Positions 27,395-34,745 of a stretch of DNA of 54,796 bases are shown piece by piece. Position 1 is the first letter of the stretch, and each line of letters opens with the position of its first letter. The position numbers and the translations under genes are program-made. The notes beneath the pieces were generated by a model, which was given only the letters and a program-made list of their open reading frames with translations, was not told the origin of the DNA and did no database searches. The stretch comes from Lachnospiraceae bacterium (GTDB lineage: Bacteria > Bacillota > Clostridia > Lachnospirales > Lachnospiraceae): contig JAFVBE010000013.1 of the NCBI GenBank assembly GCA_017480195.1, forward strand, positions 1 through 54,796. Direction: 5' to 3'.

Positions 27395-28489
27395 ATGACA
27401 GAGATAAATGAAAGAAATTATGGTATTGATTTGCTTCGCTTTGTTGCCATGGTATATATTGTTGTGTTGCATACTTTAGGACATGGAGGAGTTTTATATT
27501 CAGTTATTCCACAAACACAGCAATATTATGTGGTGTGGTTTTTAGAAATTTGGGCATATTGTGCAGTTGATGTTTTTGCAATGATTTCTGGTTTTGCAAG
27601 TGCAAAGCATGCTAATGAATCATGGAATATTAAAAGGTATTTATATTTGTGGTTAAAGGTTGTTTTCTATTCTGTACTTTTATATTTTGTTGTATTGGAA
27701 TATTCTAATAATCGTAATATTGATTTTGATGCTCCCGATTTTATTGATTTGTTTTTTCCAGTTTCAAATGGTACATATTGGTATTTTTCTCAATACACTA
27801 TATTATTTTTTGTGGCACCATTATTACATAGGGGATTTGACAATGTTGAAAAAAAAGAATTGATAAGTGTAGTTGTGATTTTGTTTTTTTGCTTTTCGGT
27901 CATAGAAACAATAAATGGTAGATTTGCAGTTAAAGGGGGATATAATGCTACTTGGCTTATATTCTGTTATACAGTTGGTTTTACAGTGTCTAAATATTCC
28001 ATAGGTAAATATAGTAATCGAGGATTATTAATTTTACTTATAATTATATTGAATACTGTTACTTGGTTTCTCAAAATAAAGGATGTAAAAATAGTCTTTT
28101 TGGGGAACAAAATGAATGGTGATACATTAATATCATATACATCACCTACGATATGCTTGATATCTATTCTATATTTAATTTTCTTTTTGCAAGTAAAAAT
28201 AAAAAATAATGTTATTATTAAAGTTATTAAATATATGGCTCCAAGTGTATTTAGTATATATTTGATAAATGATAATCCTTGTATTCGAACAATGTTTCTT
28301 AAAAATAAATTCTTGAATTGGACAAATTATAATTTTATTGTATTGATGATAAATGTAGTTATATTTGCGCTTATATTTTCTTTTGTTGCAATATTTGTTG
28401 ATAGAATTGTCATGAAATTGTTTTTTTTATTAAAACAAGTCTATAATAAATTTTTGATTAGAGTAAATCGAGGTGGCAAACTATATTAG
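27395..28489 (+). CDS. membrane acyltransferase (acyltransferase 3 family)
   Basis: A 364-residue polytopic protein (about ten membrane segments) beginning with GIDLLRFVAMVYIVVLHTLGH, the N-terminal motif with the conserved His of the acyltransferase-3/OafA-WecH family, which O-acylates cell-surface sugars. It carries no C-terminal SGNH domain. Codon use is much more AT-rich than in flanking housekeeping genes, consistent with acquisition. GAGGTG lies upstream of the ATG. It is bounded by hairpin repeats C1 and C2 with no surface-polysaccharide genes alongside, so the substrate is unknown. Confidence 0.88.
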   Translation: MTEINERNYGIDLLRFVAMVYIVVLHTLGHGGVLYSVIPQTQQYYVVWFLEIWAYCAVDVFAMISGFASAKHANESWNIKRYLYLWLKVVFYSVLLYFVVLEYSNNRNIDFDAPDFIDLFFPVSNGTYWYFSQYTILFFVAPLLHRGFDNVEKKELISVVVILFFCFSVIETINGRFAVKGGYNATWLIFCYTVGFTVSKYSIGKYSNRGLLILLIIILNTVTWFLKIKDVKIVFLGNKMNGDTLISYTSPTICLISILYLIFFLQVKIKNNVIIKVIKYMAPSVFSIYLINDNPCIRTMFLKNKFLNWTNYNFIVLMINVVIFALIFSFVAIFVDRIVMKLFFLLKQVYNKFLIRVNRGGKLY

Positions 28490-28514
28490 ACGGAGCAGAA
28501 TTAGACGATATTGC

Positions 28515-28549
28515 AAATACGATGCACCATTTTTGGTGCATCGTTCAAC
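28515..28549. repeat. hairpin repeat copy C2
   Basis: Same 35-bp unit as C1 (AAATACGATGCACCA, loop TTTT, TGGTGCATCGTTCAAC), beginning 26 bp after the acyltransferase stop. No U-tract follows, so it is not a typical intrinsic terminator. Confidence 0.9.
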
Positions 28550-28621
28550 TTAATTAAACAATAAGCGTTATTTTAGATAGTCATGGAATATCCAATGTAT
28601 TTTAGATTGGAGAATAATTAT

Positions 28622-28912
28622 ATGAAAAAAGATAATCAAAAAAATATGGAAAGAGAATTACTAAAAGCACTAGCCATTGAATATGTTAAATCATACTGTA
28701 TAGAAAATGGTTTATCCTATGAAAAATTAAGGTCACAAAGTTTTATTTTTACATGTAATGAATGCGCATTTGCCCAAATTAGCAATATTGAACCAAAAGG
28801 ATTAATAAATGATGCTGAAACAATGCCTAAAGTTACATTGATAATCAGACATGAAAATGATTGCCTAAAAATAATAGAAACAGAATATACTAAGGAATTT
28901 TTAGAAATTTAA
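28622..28912 (+). CDS. small hypothetical protein
   Basis: A 96-residue acidic/basic mixed protein starting MKKDNQKNMERELLKALAIE; I choose this ATG because TTGGAGAAT lies just upstream, rather than the longer frame from 28583. It contains two Cys in FTCNECAF. No family recognised, no signal peptide or membrane segment. Strongly AT-rich codons, bounded by hairpin copies C2 and C3. Confidence 0.6.
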   Translation: MKKDNQKNMERELLKALAIEYVKSYCIENGLSYEKLRSQSFIFTCNECAFAQISNIEPKGLINDAETMPKVTLIIRHENDCLKIIETEYTKEFLEI

Positions 28913-28925
28913 TTATAATGATAGT

Positions 28926-29171
28926 TTGAATATCAAATACGATGCACCAAAATCGGTACACCGTTACATAAATGTAAATATCAAAGTGGTTAACAAAGAA
29001 TCCAATGAGGTACTGTGTTCTTATGATATGACTTTTAAAGAGTTAATAGAAGAAAATTATAATAAATATATAAGAAATATTCAGAAAATGAATAGCACAT
29101 TACTTGAATCAAAGACGGTAAGTTTGACAATTAAGTATTATGAGATTCTCATGAGATTGTTGGAAAAATAA
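28926..29171 (+). pseudogene. small ORF whose 5' end is hairpin repeat C3; probable gene fragment
   Basis: The open frame could start at TTG (28926), but its first ~14 codons are the hairpin repeat itself, so this 81-residue reading is doubtful. The remainder (VNKESNEVLCSYDMTFKELIEE..., about 60 residues, ending TIKYYEILMRLLEK) looks like coding sequence without a recognised family. There is no ribosome site before 28926. I infer a truncated gene whose 5' part was lost at the repeat, or a short gene starting inside. Confidence 0.4.
28935..28968. repeat. hairpin repeat copy C3 (degenerate)
   Basis: AAATACGATGCACCAAAA then TCGGTACACCGTTAC: the left half matches C1/C2 exactly, the right half has several substitutions that weaken the stem. 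Confidence 0.75.
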
Positions 29172-29200
29172 ATGCTGCACCATCTCGGTGCAACATTCAA
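29171..29200. repeat. hairpin repeat copy C4
   Basis: AATGCTGCACC, loop ATCTC, GGTGCAACATT. The 27 bp at 29172-29198 are identical to 30591-30617 (C5). It starts on the last base of the preceding stop codon. Confidence 0.88.
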
Positions 29201-29249
29201 TGTCCCTGAGGACGGAGGTCATATACATAACCCTCTCTTTTAATCAAAT

Positions 29250-29951
29250 TTAATCAAATAATGACAACTGCTTATTTTCATCTCTGTCAGGAAGTTTCAT
29301 CAAGAAATCAACAAGCATATCATTATCTTTAATCATATAAGCTTTTTTTTGATTCTCAATTAACAAATTACCTGATGCATTATTAACCAGGTACGAATAA
29401 TATGCTGCAAGTCTTCGATACTGACTTAATGCAAATTTAACTGTATGCATAGTACCACCGTCTTGTGATGTTTCAATTACAATAACCCCCTGGCTCACTC
29501 CGCTTTGCAAACGATCTCTTTCGACAAATGTATATTTTTGTGGTTTCATATCAGCACTGTATTCACTAATAAGGCAACCACCCGCACCAACAATTCTTTC
29601 TGCTAATTTTTCATTTTGCTTCGGATAAATACTATTAAGCCCTCCCGGTAAAAAAACCGCACATTTACCATTTTTATCAAGCGCGCCAAGTAATGCTTCC
29701 GTATCGCACCCTTTTGCAAGCCCATTCACGATGACATATCCCATTTCAGCCGCCTTCATTCCTGAATAATATGCCAACTGTCCGGCTTCATCCGAACAAT
29801 CCCTGCTTCCTATTATTGCTACACTCTTTTTATTATTCAATATATCAATATCACCGATATAGTATAAACAATCAGGCTTCTTAGATATATCATTTAATGC
29901 TTTTGGATAATGTAAATCTGAAGGCATACATTTTTTTATTTCATAAACCAT
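29250..29951 (-). CDS. DprA/Smf-like SLOG-domain protein (ShosA-like)
   Basis: A 233-residue protein consisting essentially of the DprA Rossmann-like domain: VAIIGSRDCSD (~45-54), VNGLAKGCDTEALLGAL (~75-91) and VFLPGGLNSIYP (~99-110), then ISEY and RDRLQSGVS. It lacks the N-terminal SAM-like and C-terminal winged-helix domains of natural-transformation DprA (~300-380 residues). I choose the ATG at 29949-29951 (GAGG upstream), which avoids overlap with the preceding PRTase gene. The pairing with a PRTase gene resembles ShosTA toxin-antitoxin/defence units, in which the DprA-like protein is the antitoxin, as I recall. Confidence 0.85.
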   Translation of the reverse strand: MVYEIKKCMPSDLHYPKALNDISKKPDCLYYIGDIDILNNKKSVAIIGSRDCSDEAGQLAYYSGMKAAEMGYVIVNGLAKGCDTEALLGALDKNGKCAVFLPGGLNSIYPKQNEKLAERIVGAGGCLISEYSADMKPQKYTFVERDRLQSGVSQGVIVIETSQDGGTMHTVKFALSQYRRLAAYYSYLVNNASGNLLIENQKKAYMIKDNDMLVDFLMKLPDRDENKQLSLFD

Positions 29952-29961
29952 ACTCTTTTCC

Positions 29962-30501
29962 TCAAATTGATTTCCCCAGAGCAAACATTTCAACCTTTTG
30001 GGCACCCTTTTCTAAAAGAATCTCCCGACAAGCATACAGAGAATTACCTGTAGTGGTAACATCATCCATCAAAAGTACAATTTCTTCACTTATATCAATC
30101 TCATCTAATGTATTTATTGATTTTAAATGCACCGAAATATCTCTGTTTCCACCATTTGCAAGTTTATCTATAGTTTTAAACCTGTTCAGGTAGTATACAG
30201 CATTATGTCTTCCATTACCTGCAAGTTTTTCTCCTAATAAGCACATTCCGCTTTTTTTGCTTTTTGAATCACTTGAAGGTACTACACAAATTGTTACATC
30301 ACTGCATATCTCAGGATCTAATAAATTATAAAAATATTGAATTGCACTTTGTTTTCCCTCTTTTAAATCAAGAATCCTTCCACTAAAAATATCAAAAAGG
30401 GGATTTTTTATCTTCCGTTCTTTATCAAGCCAATACTTATGATAATTACTGTAGACTATGATTTCTCCTGTGTCATTCCATAAAGGATTACTAAATACCA
30501 T
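29962..30501 (-). CDS. phosphoribosyltransferase-like protein (ShosT/ComF-like)
   Basis: A 179-residue protein with a type I PRTase PRPP-binding loop VLLMDDVTTTGNSL (142-155) and an upstream CVVPSSDS strand-loop, as in ComF-type and other stand-alone PRTases. It is not accompanied by comFA or purine genes. I choose the ATG at 30499-30501 with AGGAGG 7 bp upstream. It is the first gene of a two-gene unit with the DprA-like gene (10 bp between), under its own promoter. In the ShosTA comparison this would be the toxin; the biochemical target cannot be read from sequence. Confidence 0.8.
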   Translation of the reverse strand: MVFSNPLWNDTGEIIVYSNYHKYWLDKERKIKNPLFDIFSGRILDLKEGKQSAIQYFYNLLDPEICSDVTICVVPSSDSKSKKSGMCLLGEKLAGNGRHNAVYYLNRFKTIDKLANGGNRDISVHLKSINTLDEIDISEEIVLLMDDVTTTGNSLYACREILLEKGAQKVEMFALGKSI

Positions 30502-30520
30502 AGCTGTTCCTCCTTTCTGT

Positions 30521-30563
30521 ATGAACACATGTTCATTATATCCTTTCCATAAAATAATATCAA
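30521..30563 (-). promoter_or_regulatory. promoter and candidate operator of the PRTase-DprA unit
   Basis: Minus-strand TTGATA (30558-30563), 17-bp spacer, TATAAT (30535-30540). An inverted repeat ATGAACA-CA-TGTTCAT (30521-30536) overlaps the -10 end and start site, a suitable position for autorepression. Confidence 0.65.
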
Positions 30564-30587
30564 TATATTTTTATAATCTATATAATA

Positions 30588-30620
30588 AAAATGCTGCACC
30601 ATCTCGGTGCAACATTCCAA
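30588..30620. repeat. hairpin repeat copy C5
   Basis: AAAATGCTGCACC, loop ATCTC, GGTGCAACATTCCAA. It lies between the PRTase promoter and the stop of the diguanylate cyclase gene. With C4 it brackets the PRTase-DprA pair in direct orientation. Confidence 0.88.
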
Positions 30621-30621
30621 G

Positions 30622-32100
30622 CTATTCCTGTACTATACAATTTCTTCCGCTTTCCTTACCCTTATATAGGAGCTGGTCGGCACGATTGATAAATCCATCT
30701 ATAGTATCGCCACTCCGGTATGCTGTAACTCCCATAGTCATGGTTATGCCAAATTGTCCGTCAGGATATTCAAATACCACTCCGCGCAATTCGTCCAAAA
30801 TACCATTTAAAATATTCAAAGCCTCTGTCATATCACCATTAATAATCATAAGAAATTCTTCTCCGCCCCAGCGTACAGGAAAGCCATTATCCTTAAGGCG
30901 TTCCTTGAATATGGATGCCGCTTTACGAAGAACTATATCCCCATAATCATGTCCATAGGTATCATTTACATGTTTAAACAAATCCAAATCTCCGATTGCT
31001 ACCGTCAAATCATAATCCTCCGGTGCAGTCTTAATTCTGTCCATATATTTTCCAAGCTCTATCCAGCCTGCACGCCTGTTATATATTCCTGTCAAGGCAT
31101 CATTGAATATAAGGTTACGCATATTATGTCCGATTTTAATTGCATGCCTGCCCATGTCACCTAATTCGTCTTTCCTTGCAAGCACCTTCTTAGGCATCTT
31201 GTGCTCCTTCGCACCTAATTCTATCTCTTCAATGTATTTTTCTATATCCCTTATACTCTCTGCCAGAGACCTCGCATAAATAAGTATAATAACAAGAACA
31301 ACAGCAACAATTATTATTTCCGTAACAACAATCTTGGTAATCATGGAATTAACCGCATTTTTAATGGCAGCATTTGAAACACCTGAGAATATCATACCAA
31401 CTACATTATCACCATCAAAAAGCGGAACATAATAACCGTAATAAGACTGTGAATTTATATCCATATCCGATATATAATTTTCCTTGCCTGCCAATATCTG
31501 ATTATATACTTCATCATTATTTAGCCTTGTTCCGACGAATCTTGAGCCATCGTCATTAAGCAGGGTTGTACTGACTCTTGTGTCCCCATAGAAGATAGTT
31601 ATATCATTTCCGGTATTAGCCTTAATCTTATCAACAAATTCCGTATTCTCAGATAAATTGACTTCTCCGATATAATAGTTGCCTGCCTCCTGCCTTATTC
31701 CATCCGGATAGAGCGCTTCAAAAAGATCCTGCGCCTCCCTTGATGTACTCTTGAGATTTTGATAGAGCTCTGATTCCACAGCATCGCTGATACTCTTTCG
31801 GGCTATAACAAGCAGTATTATCACCACCAATATGACAGGTATGGTAAACATAATAGACATACTTTGAAAAAGTCTGTTATTGAAAATACCACTTCCTACA
31901 GTCTCCTCCTCTTCTTCCTCAATAATCGGAGGATTGACATCGCGACGCTTCTCAGCTCTTGCAGCAGGGCTTCGTTTATCTGCTTCATCAGCCTGCTTTG
32001 GATTAGGATTGGCATTGATTTTAACGACCATTCTATCCATATCCGTCACTGCCGACTGCTCTTTAATTTCATTTTCTTCTGTGAATTCCTTATTGTCCAT
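30622..32100 (-). CDS. membrane diguanylate cyclase with extracellular sensor
   Basis: A 492-residue protein: charged cytoplasmic N-terminus (1-78, with an E-rich patch), TM1 (~81-100), an extracytoplasmic Cache-like sensor (~101-245, including YYGYYVPLFDGDNVVGMIFSG, typical of single Cache domains), TM2 (~250-272), a short HAMP-like/helical linker, and a GGDEF domain with the active-site motif GGEEF near residue 411 and NDALTGIYNRRAG at its start. It should make cyclic-di-GMP in response to an extracellular signal. GAGGAAAG precedes the start. Confidence 0.93.
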   Translation of the reverse strand: MDNKEFTEENEIKEQSAVTDMDRMVVKINANPNPKQADEADKRSPAARAEKRRDVNPPIIEEEEEETVGSGIFNNRLFQSMSIMFTIPVILVVIILLVIARKSISDAVESELYQNLKSTSREAQDLFEALYPDGIRQEAGNYYIGEVNLSENTEFVDKIKANTGNDITIFYGDTRVSTTLLNDDGSRFVGTRLNNDEVYNQILAGKENYISDMDINSQSYYGYYVPLFDGDNVVGMIFSGVSNAAIKNAVNSMITKIVVTEIIIVAVVLVIILIYARSLAESIRDIEKYIEEIELGAKEHKMPKKVLARKDELGDMGRHAIKIGHNMRNLIFNDALTGIYNRRAGWIELGKYMDRIKTAPEDYDLTVAIGDLDLFKHVNDTYGHDYGDIVLRKAASIFKERLKDNGFPVRWGGEEFLMIINGDMTEALNILNGILDELRGVVFEYPDGQFGITMTMGVTAYRSGDTIDGFINRADQLLYKGKESGRNCIVQE

Positions 32101-32176
32101 ATAATATCTTTCCTCATAAAAATCACGCTAATACCTTGTGTCACAAAGAGTTCTCTATAAAGACATATTTGATGTA

Positions 32177-32205
32177 ATTATAACGCAAATGTTAGTCGTT
32201 CGCAA
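32177..32205 (-). promoter_or_regulatory. promoter of the diguanylate cyclase gene
   Basis: Minus-strand TTGCGA (32200-32205), 17-bp spacer, perfect TATAAT (32177-32182), ~80 bp upstream of the start. The rest of 32101-32428 has no gene; plus-strand TTGACA (32222-32227) may serve the GNAT gene, whose leader contains an imperfect hairpin (GGCTATTG.../...GCTATAGCC near 32363-32395). Confidence 0.6.
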
Positions 32206-32428
32206 CTTTTATCATAATAACTTGACATAATCGGCTTAAAAACAATTATATTCAAATATGGGTTTGATGTTTAATGTCAAGATGTGATATTATGAAGAAA
32301 ATAATTTTAGAAAGGTTCAAAGGGTGTTGTTTGAATAATTATAAGAGTATTGTGCGATAGCGATGGCTATTGCAAATAAAATCCAATGCTATAGCCGTTG
32401 CATCCGGAATTATTATAGGAGGGCGCAT

Positions 32429-33235
32429 ATGAGCTATATTATTTTAAGAAAAGAGGAAACAAGAGATTATAAGGAAACAGAATTAATGACCATGAGGGCA
32501 TTCTGGAACATACATGGTCCGGGTTGCAATGAGCATCTGATGATAAGAAGGATTCGTGAATCGGAGGATTATATACCCGAGATAAGTCGTGTAGCAGAGC
32601 TTGATGGTAAAATCGCAGGTGCAATATATTACACCAAAGCAAAGATTGTCGAGGGCGACAAAATACACAATGTAATTACCTTCGGTCCGCTCGCAGTTGA
32701 GCCAACATTATTCGGTACGGGTATAGGCAGAGCGCTTTTGGAAGAAACTATCGAGCTTGCAAGAAAAGAAGGATATTCCGGAATCGTACTTGCAGGAGAG
32801 CCATACTACTATCCAAAGCTTGGCTTTCAGCTATGTGCTAATCACGGAATAACCGATGCAAACGGTGAAACCTATGATGCACTTATGTGTCTGCCGTTAA
32901 ATGACAGCTTTTCATCTGTACATGGAAGACTAATCGAAAGCTCGGTATTTGAAGCCTGTGATGACGAGAAAGCTCTGGAAGAAATAAGCAGCGAATTCCC
33001 AATATATCCTAAGATAAAAATCAAGGATGGCTTCCTGCAAATATTCGATAAGCATATCGGCGTAGTCAAAGCCGTATCAGAAAATACATATCAGATAAGA
33101 TATTGGGAACTGACAATCCCTGCACATCTTAGCAGCGAATTAAAGGGCAAACCCAAATTATCGGATATCGTCTTATTCACATGGAAACCTGATGAAGAAG
33201 CCACGATTACAGACATATGCATAAATATTTTATAG
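32429..33235 (+). CDS. GNAT-family N-acetyltransferase
   Basis: A 268-residue protein with a GNAT domain in the N-terminal ~150 residues: FGPLAVEPTLFGTGIGRALLEETIELARKEGY contains the acetyl-CoA pyrophosphate-binding loop, and YYPKLGFQ is the usual following motif (YhbS-like). The C-terminal ~100 residues form an extra domain of unknown role. I choose the ATG at 32429 because AGGAGG precedes it; the longer frame from 32363 has none. The acceptor is unknown. Confidence 0.85.
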   Translation: MSYIILRKEETRDYKETELMTMRAFWNIHGPGCNEHLMIRRIRESEDYIPEISRVAELDGKIAGAIYYTKAKIVEGDKIHNVITFGPLAVEPTLFGTGIGRALLEETIELARKEGYSGIVLAGEPYYYPKLGFQLCANHGITDANGETYDALMCLPLNDSFSSVHGRLIESSVFEACDDEKALEEISSEFPIYPKIKIKDGFLQIFDKHIGVVKAVSENTYQIRYWELTIPAHLSSELKGKPKLSDIVLFTWKPDEEATITDICINIL

Positions 33236-33250
33236 GCAAAACTATTATAC

Positions 33251-33288
33251 CGGCTCAGAACTCACAATTTATTGTGAGTTCTGAGCCG
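33251..33288. terminator. perfect 18-bp stem hairpin after the GNAT gene
   Basis: CGGCTCAGAACTCACAAT and its exact complement flank a 2-nt loop, 15 bp after the stop codon. There is no U-tract, so termination is inferred from position only. Confidence 0.6.
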
Positions 33289-33588
33289 ATATGGCGGATT
33301 TGCCCCTTGGACAATATCACATAGTATATTTGTATGCTGTATGTCAATAGGCGCAGGTGTTATGGGTTTGCAAGAGAACCATATAAAAGCGTGGGTACTT
33401 GTAAAGCGAAAGAAGAATGATATATTGCGAACAGCAATAATATCATTCTTCTTTTGATTTGCTTAGTATCCCCTACGCTTTTATCTGAGTGAGAACGCGT
33501 TCTTACGCAAACCCTTATAACACCGAAGCCTTATGACATACGGCATACATTATATAGATTACAATGTTCAAGGGGAAAATCCGCCATA
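33289..33588. repeat. ~300-bp long-armed foldback element
   Basis: The two halves are reverse complements over about 130-140 nt each with interruptions. Matched blocks include ATATGGCGGATTT/AAATCCGCCATAT at the ends, GTATGCTGTATGTC/GACATACGGCATAC, GGTGTTAT..GGGTTTGC/GCAAACCCTTATAACACC, AAAAGCGT/ACGCTTTT and AGAAGAATGATAT/ATATCATTCTTCT next to the centre, which holds a small ATTGC/GCAAT hairpin. No ORF lies inside. Either a miniature foldback mobile element or a long structured RNA. Confidence 0.8.
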
Positions 33589-33622
33589 TCTCTACTGCGA
33601 TAAAACTTGGGCAATAAAATTA

Positions 33623-34537
33623 TTATCCTCTAAAGTCAAAATGCTGTCCCACATTCCTCTCAGCCTCAGTCATTACAGACCTTGAAGAATTCGCATACGC
33701 AAACTTCTGCACCTTGCCGATGAGCTCATCCAAAGAGTTTGCTTCAATCTGAACATATTCCTTATCCTCTGATGGAATAGCTTCTTCCTCATCCTCACCG
33801 GAAATCTTGTTGCTTTCGGCACGACGCTTCTTTCTTGTCTCCTCAATCTTGGCATCAGCAGCTTTCTTCGCTTCCTTCTTGTCCTTGACCTTCTGCTCAG
33901 CCTTAGCCTTTGCACGCTTCTCTGCCACCTTAGCCTGTGCTTCGTTAGACTTATCTAAGGTTGCAAAAAAGCTTGTGTTGCCCTTCGAGTCAACGGACAT
34001 ACCGAAGTTCTTCACGCTCGCACCACTGCTGGCAAGACTGTTCGCAGCATTCGCCATCTGTGACTGTGCCATAGCGATAATTCCTTCATACTTCTTGCGG
34101 AAGGACTCATCATTTGCCATCATCTCGAGCTTCTCCTCGTCGATAAGCACTACCATCTTATTAGCATTGCCGTAAGCTGCCGCATTCTGCTTAACCTGTG
34201 ATTTCATATCACCGCTGACAAGGATAAAATCAGAATTGCCAAACTTAGATTTAAGCTGCTTGTAATACTCCTTAGCCTTGTCGGAAAGCTGTACATCACC
34301 TATAGTATTGCCATAGCCCTCGGTATACTTCGGTACCAAAGAACTGGTCTCACTGATAGGCGACCATGCCTTAGTCTTGACATCGGCCACATCAGAAGTC
34401 TTCCCTGTCGCATCGGAAGAAGCAGTCTTGGCAGAGCTTGTTCTCGCACTGCTTGTGCTCTCAGTTTTGCTGTTTGATTTTCTCCATGTCTGATTAGTCT
34501 GCTGATTCGCAGATACACCATAAAAATTAGATGCCAT
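33623..34537 (-). CDS. hypothetical protein, possibly DUF6033-like
   Basis: A 304-residue soluble protein: Ser/Thr-rich N-terminus (MASNFYGVSANQQTNQTW), a central domain (~75-200, LSDKAKEYYKQLKSKFGNSDFILVSGD) and a Lys/Ala/Glu-rich coiled-coil stretch (~205-250), then an acidic tail. It resembles proteins annotated as DUF6033 in Lachnospiraceae, as I recall; function unknown. I choose the ATG at 34535-34537, preceded by GGAGG; the longer frame to 34588 lacks a site. No signal peptide. Confidence 0.6.
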   Translation of the reverse strand: MASNFYGVSANQQTNQTWRKSNSKTESTSSARTSSAKTASSDATGKTSDVADVKTKAWSPISETSSLVPKYTEGYGNTIGDVQLSDKAKEYYKQLKSKFGNSDFILVSGDMKSQVKQNAAAYGNANKMVVLIDEEKLEMMANDESFRKKYEGIIAMAQSQMANAANSLASSGASVKNFGMSVDSKGNTSFFATLDKSNEAQAKVAEKRAKAKAEQKVKDKKEAKKAADAKIEETRKKRRAESNKISGEDEEEAIPSEDKEYVQIEANSLDELIGKVQKFAYANSSRSVMTEAERNVGQHFDFRG

Positions 34538-34669
34538 AAAACTTTTACCTCCTTGTACTTTATTTAGAAATCCTTTTCTATATTTCAAAGATTAGTATAG
34601 AACTAATCTGTTGAAACCTACCATATATCATATCTTTCCTGACGACTCAATGCGCTCATTGACTCATCA

Positions 34670-34699
34670 TGTCGATATACCTCAATTCATATATCGACA
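34670..34699. repeat. hairpin downstream of the Kv-type channel gene
   Basis: TGTCGATATA / TATATCGACA stem with 10-nt loop in the 34538-34745 gap. No U-tract; an adjacent imperfect pair (GACTCAATG/CATTGACTC, 34643-34664) is also present. Possible terminator for the minus-strand channel gene. Confidence 0.4.
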
Positions 34700-34745
34700 A
34701 AACCTGATAAATAATATAGGGGTGAATAAACATTTATTTTAAAAA

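Noticed and set aside
27033-30620. CRISPR array made of the hairpin repeats
   Set aside because: Copies are 35 bp or less, 0.2-1.5 kb apart with genes between, and not identical throughout; no cas genes.
27033-30620. Classical integron attC sites
   Set aside because: The flanks do not show the GTTRRRY/RYYYAAC core pair, the stems are much shorter than typical attC sites, and no integrase is in the window.
32363-32428. N-terminal extension of the GNAT protein
   Set aside because: The extension translates an imperfect hairpin region; AGGAGG directly precedes the internal ATG at 32429.
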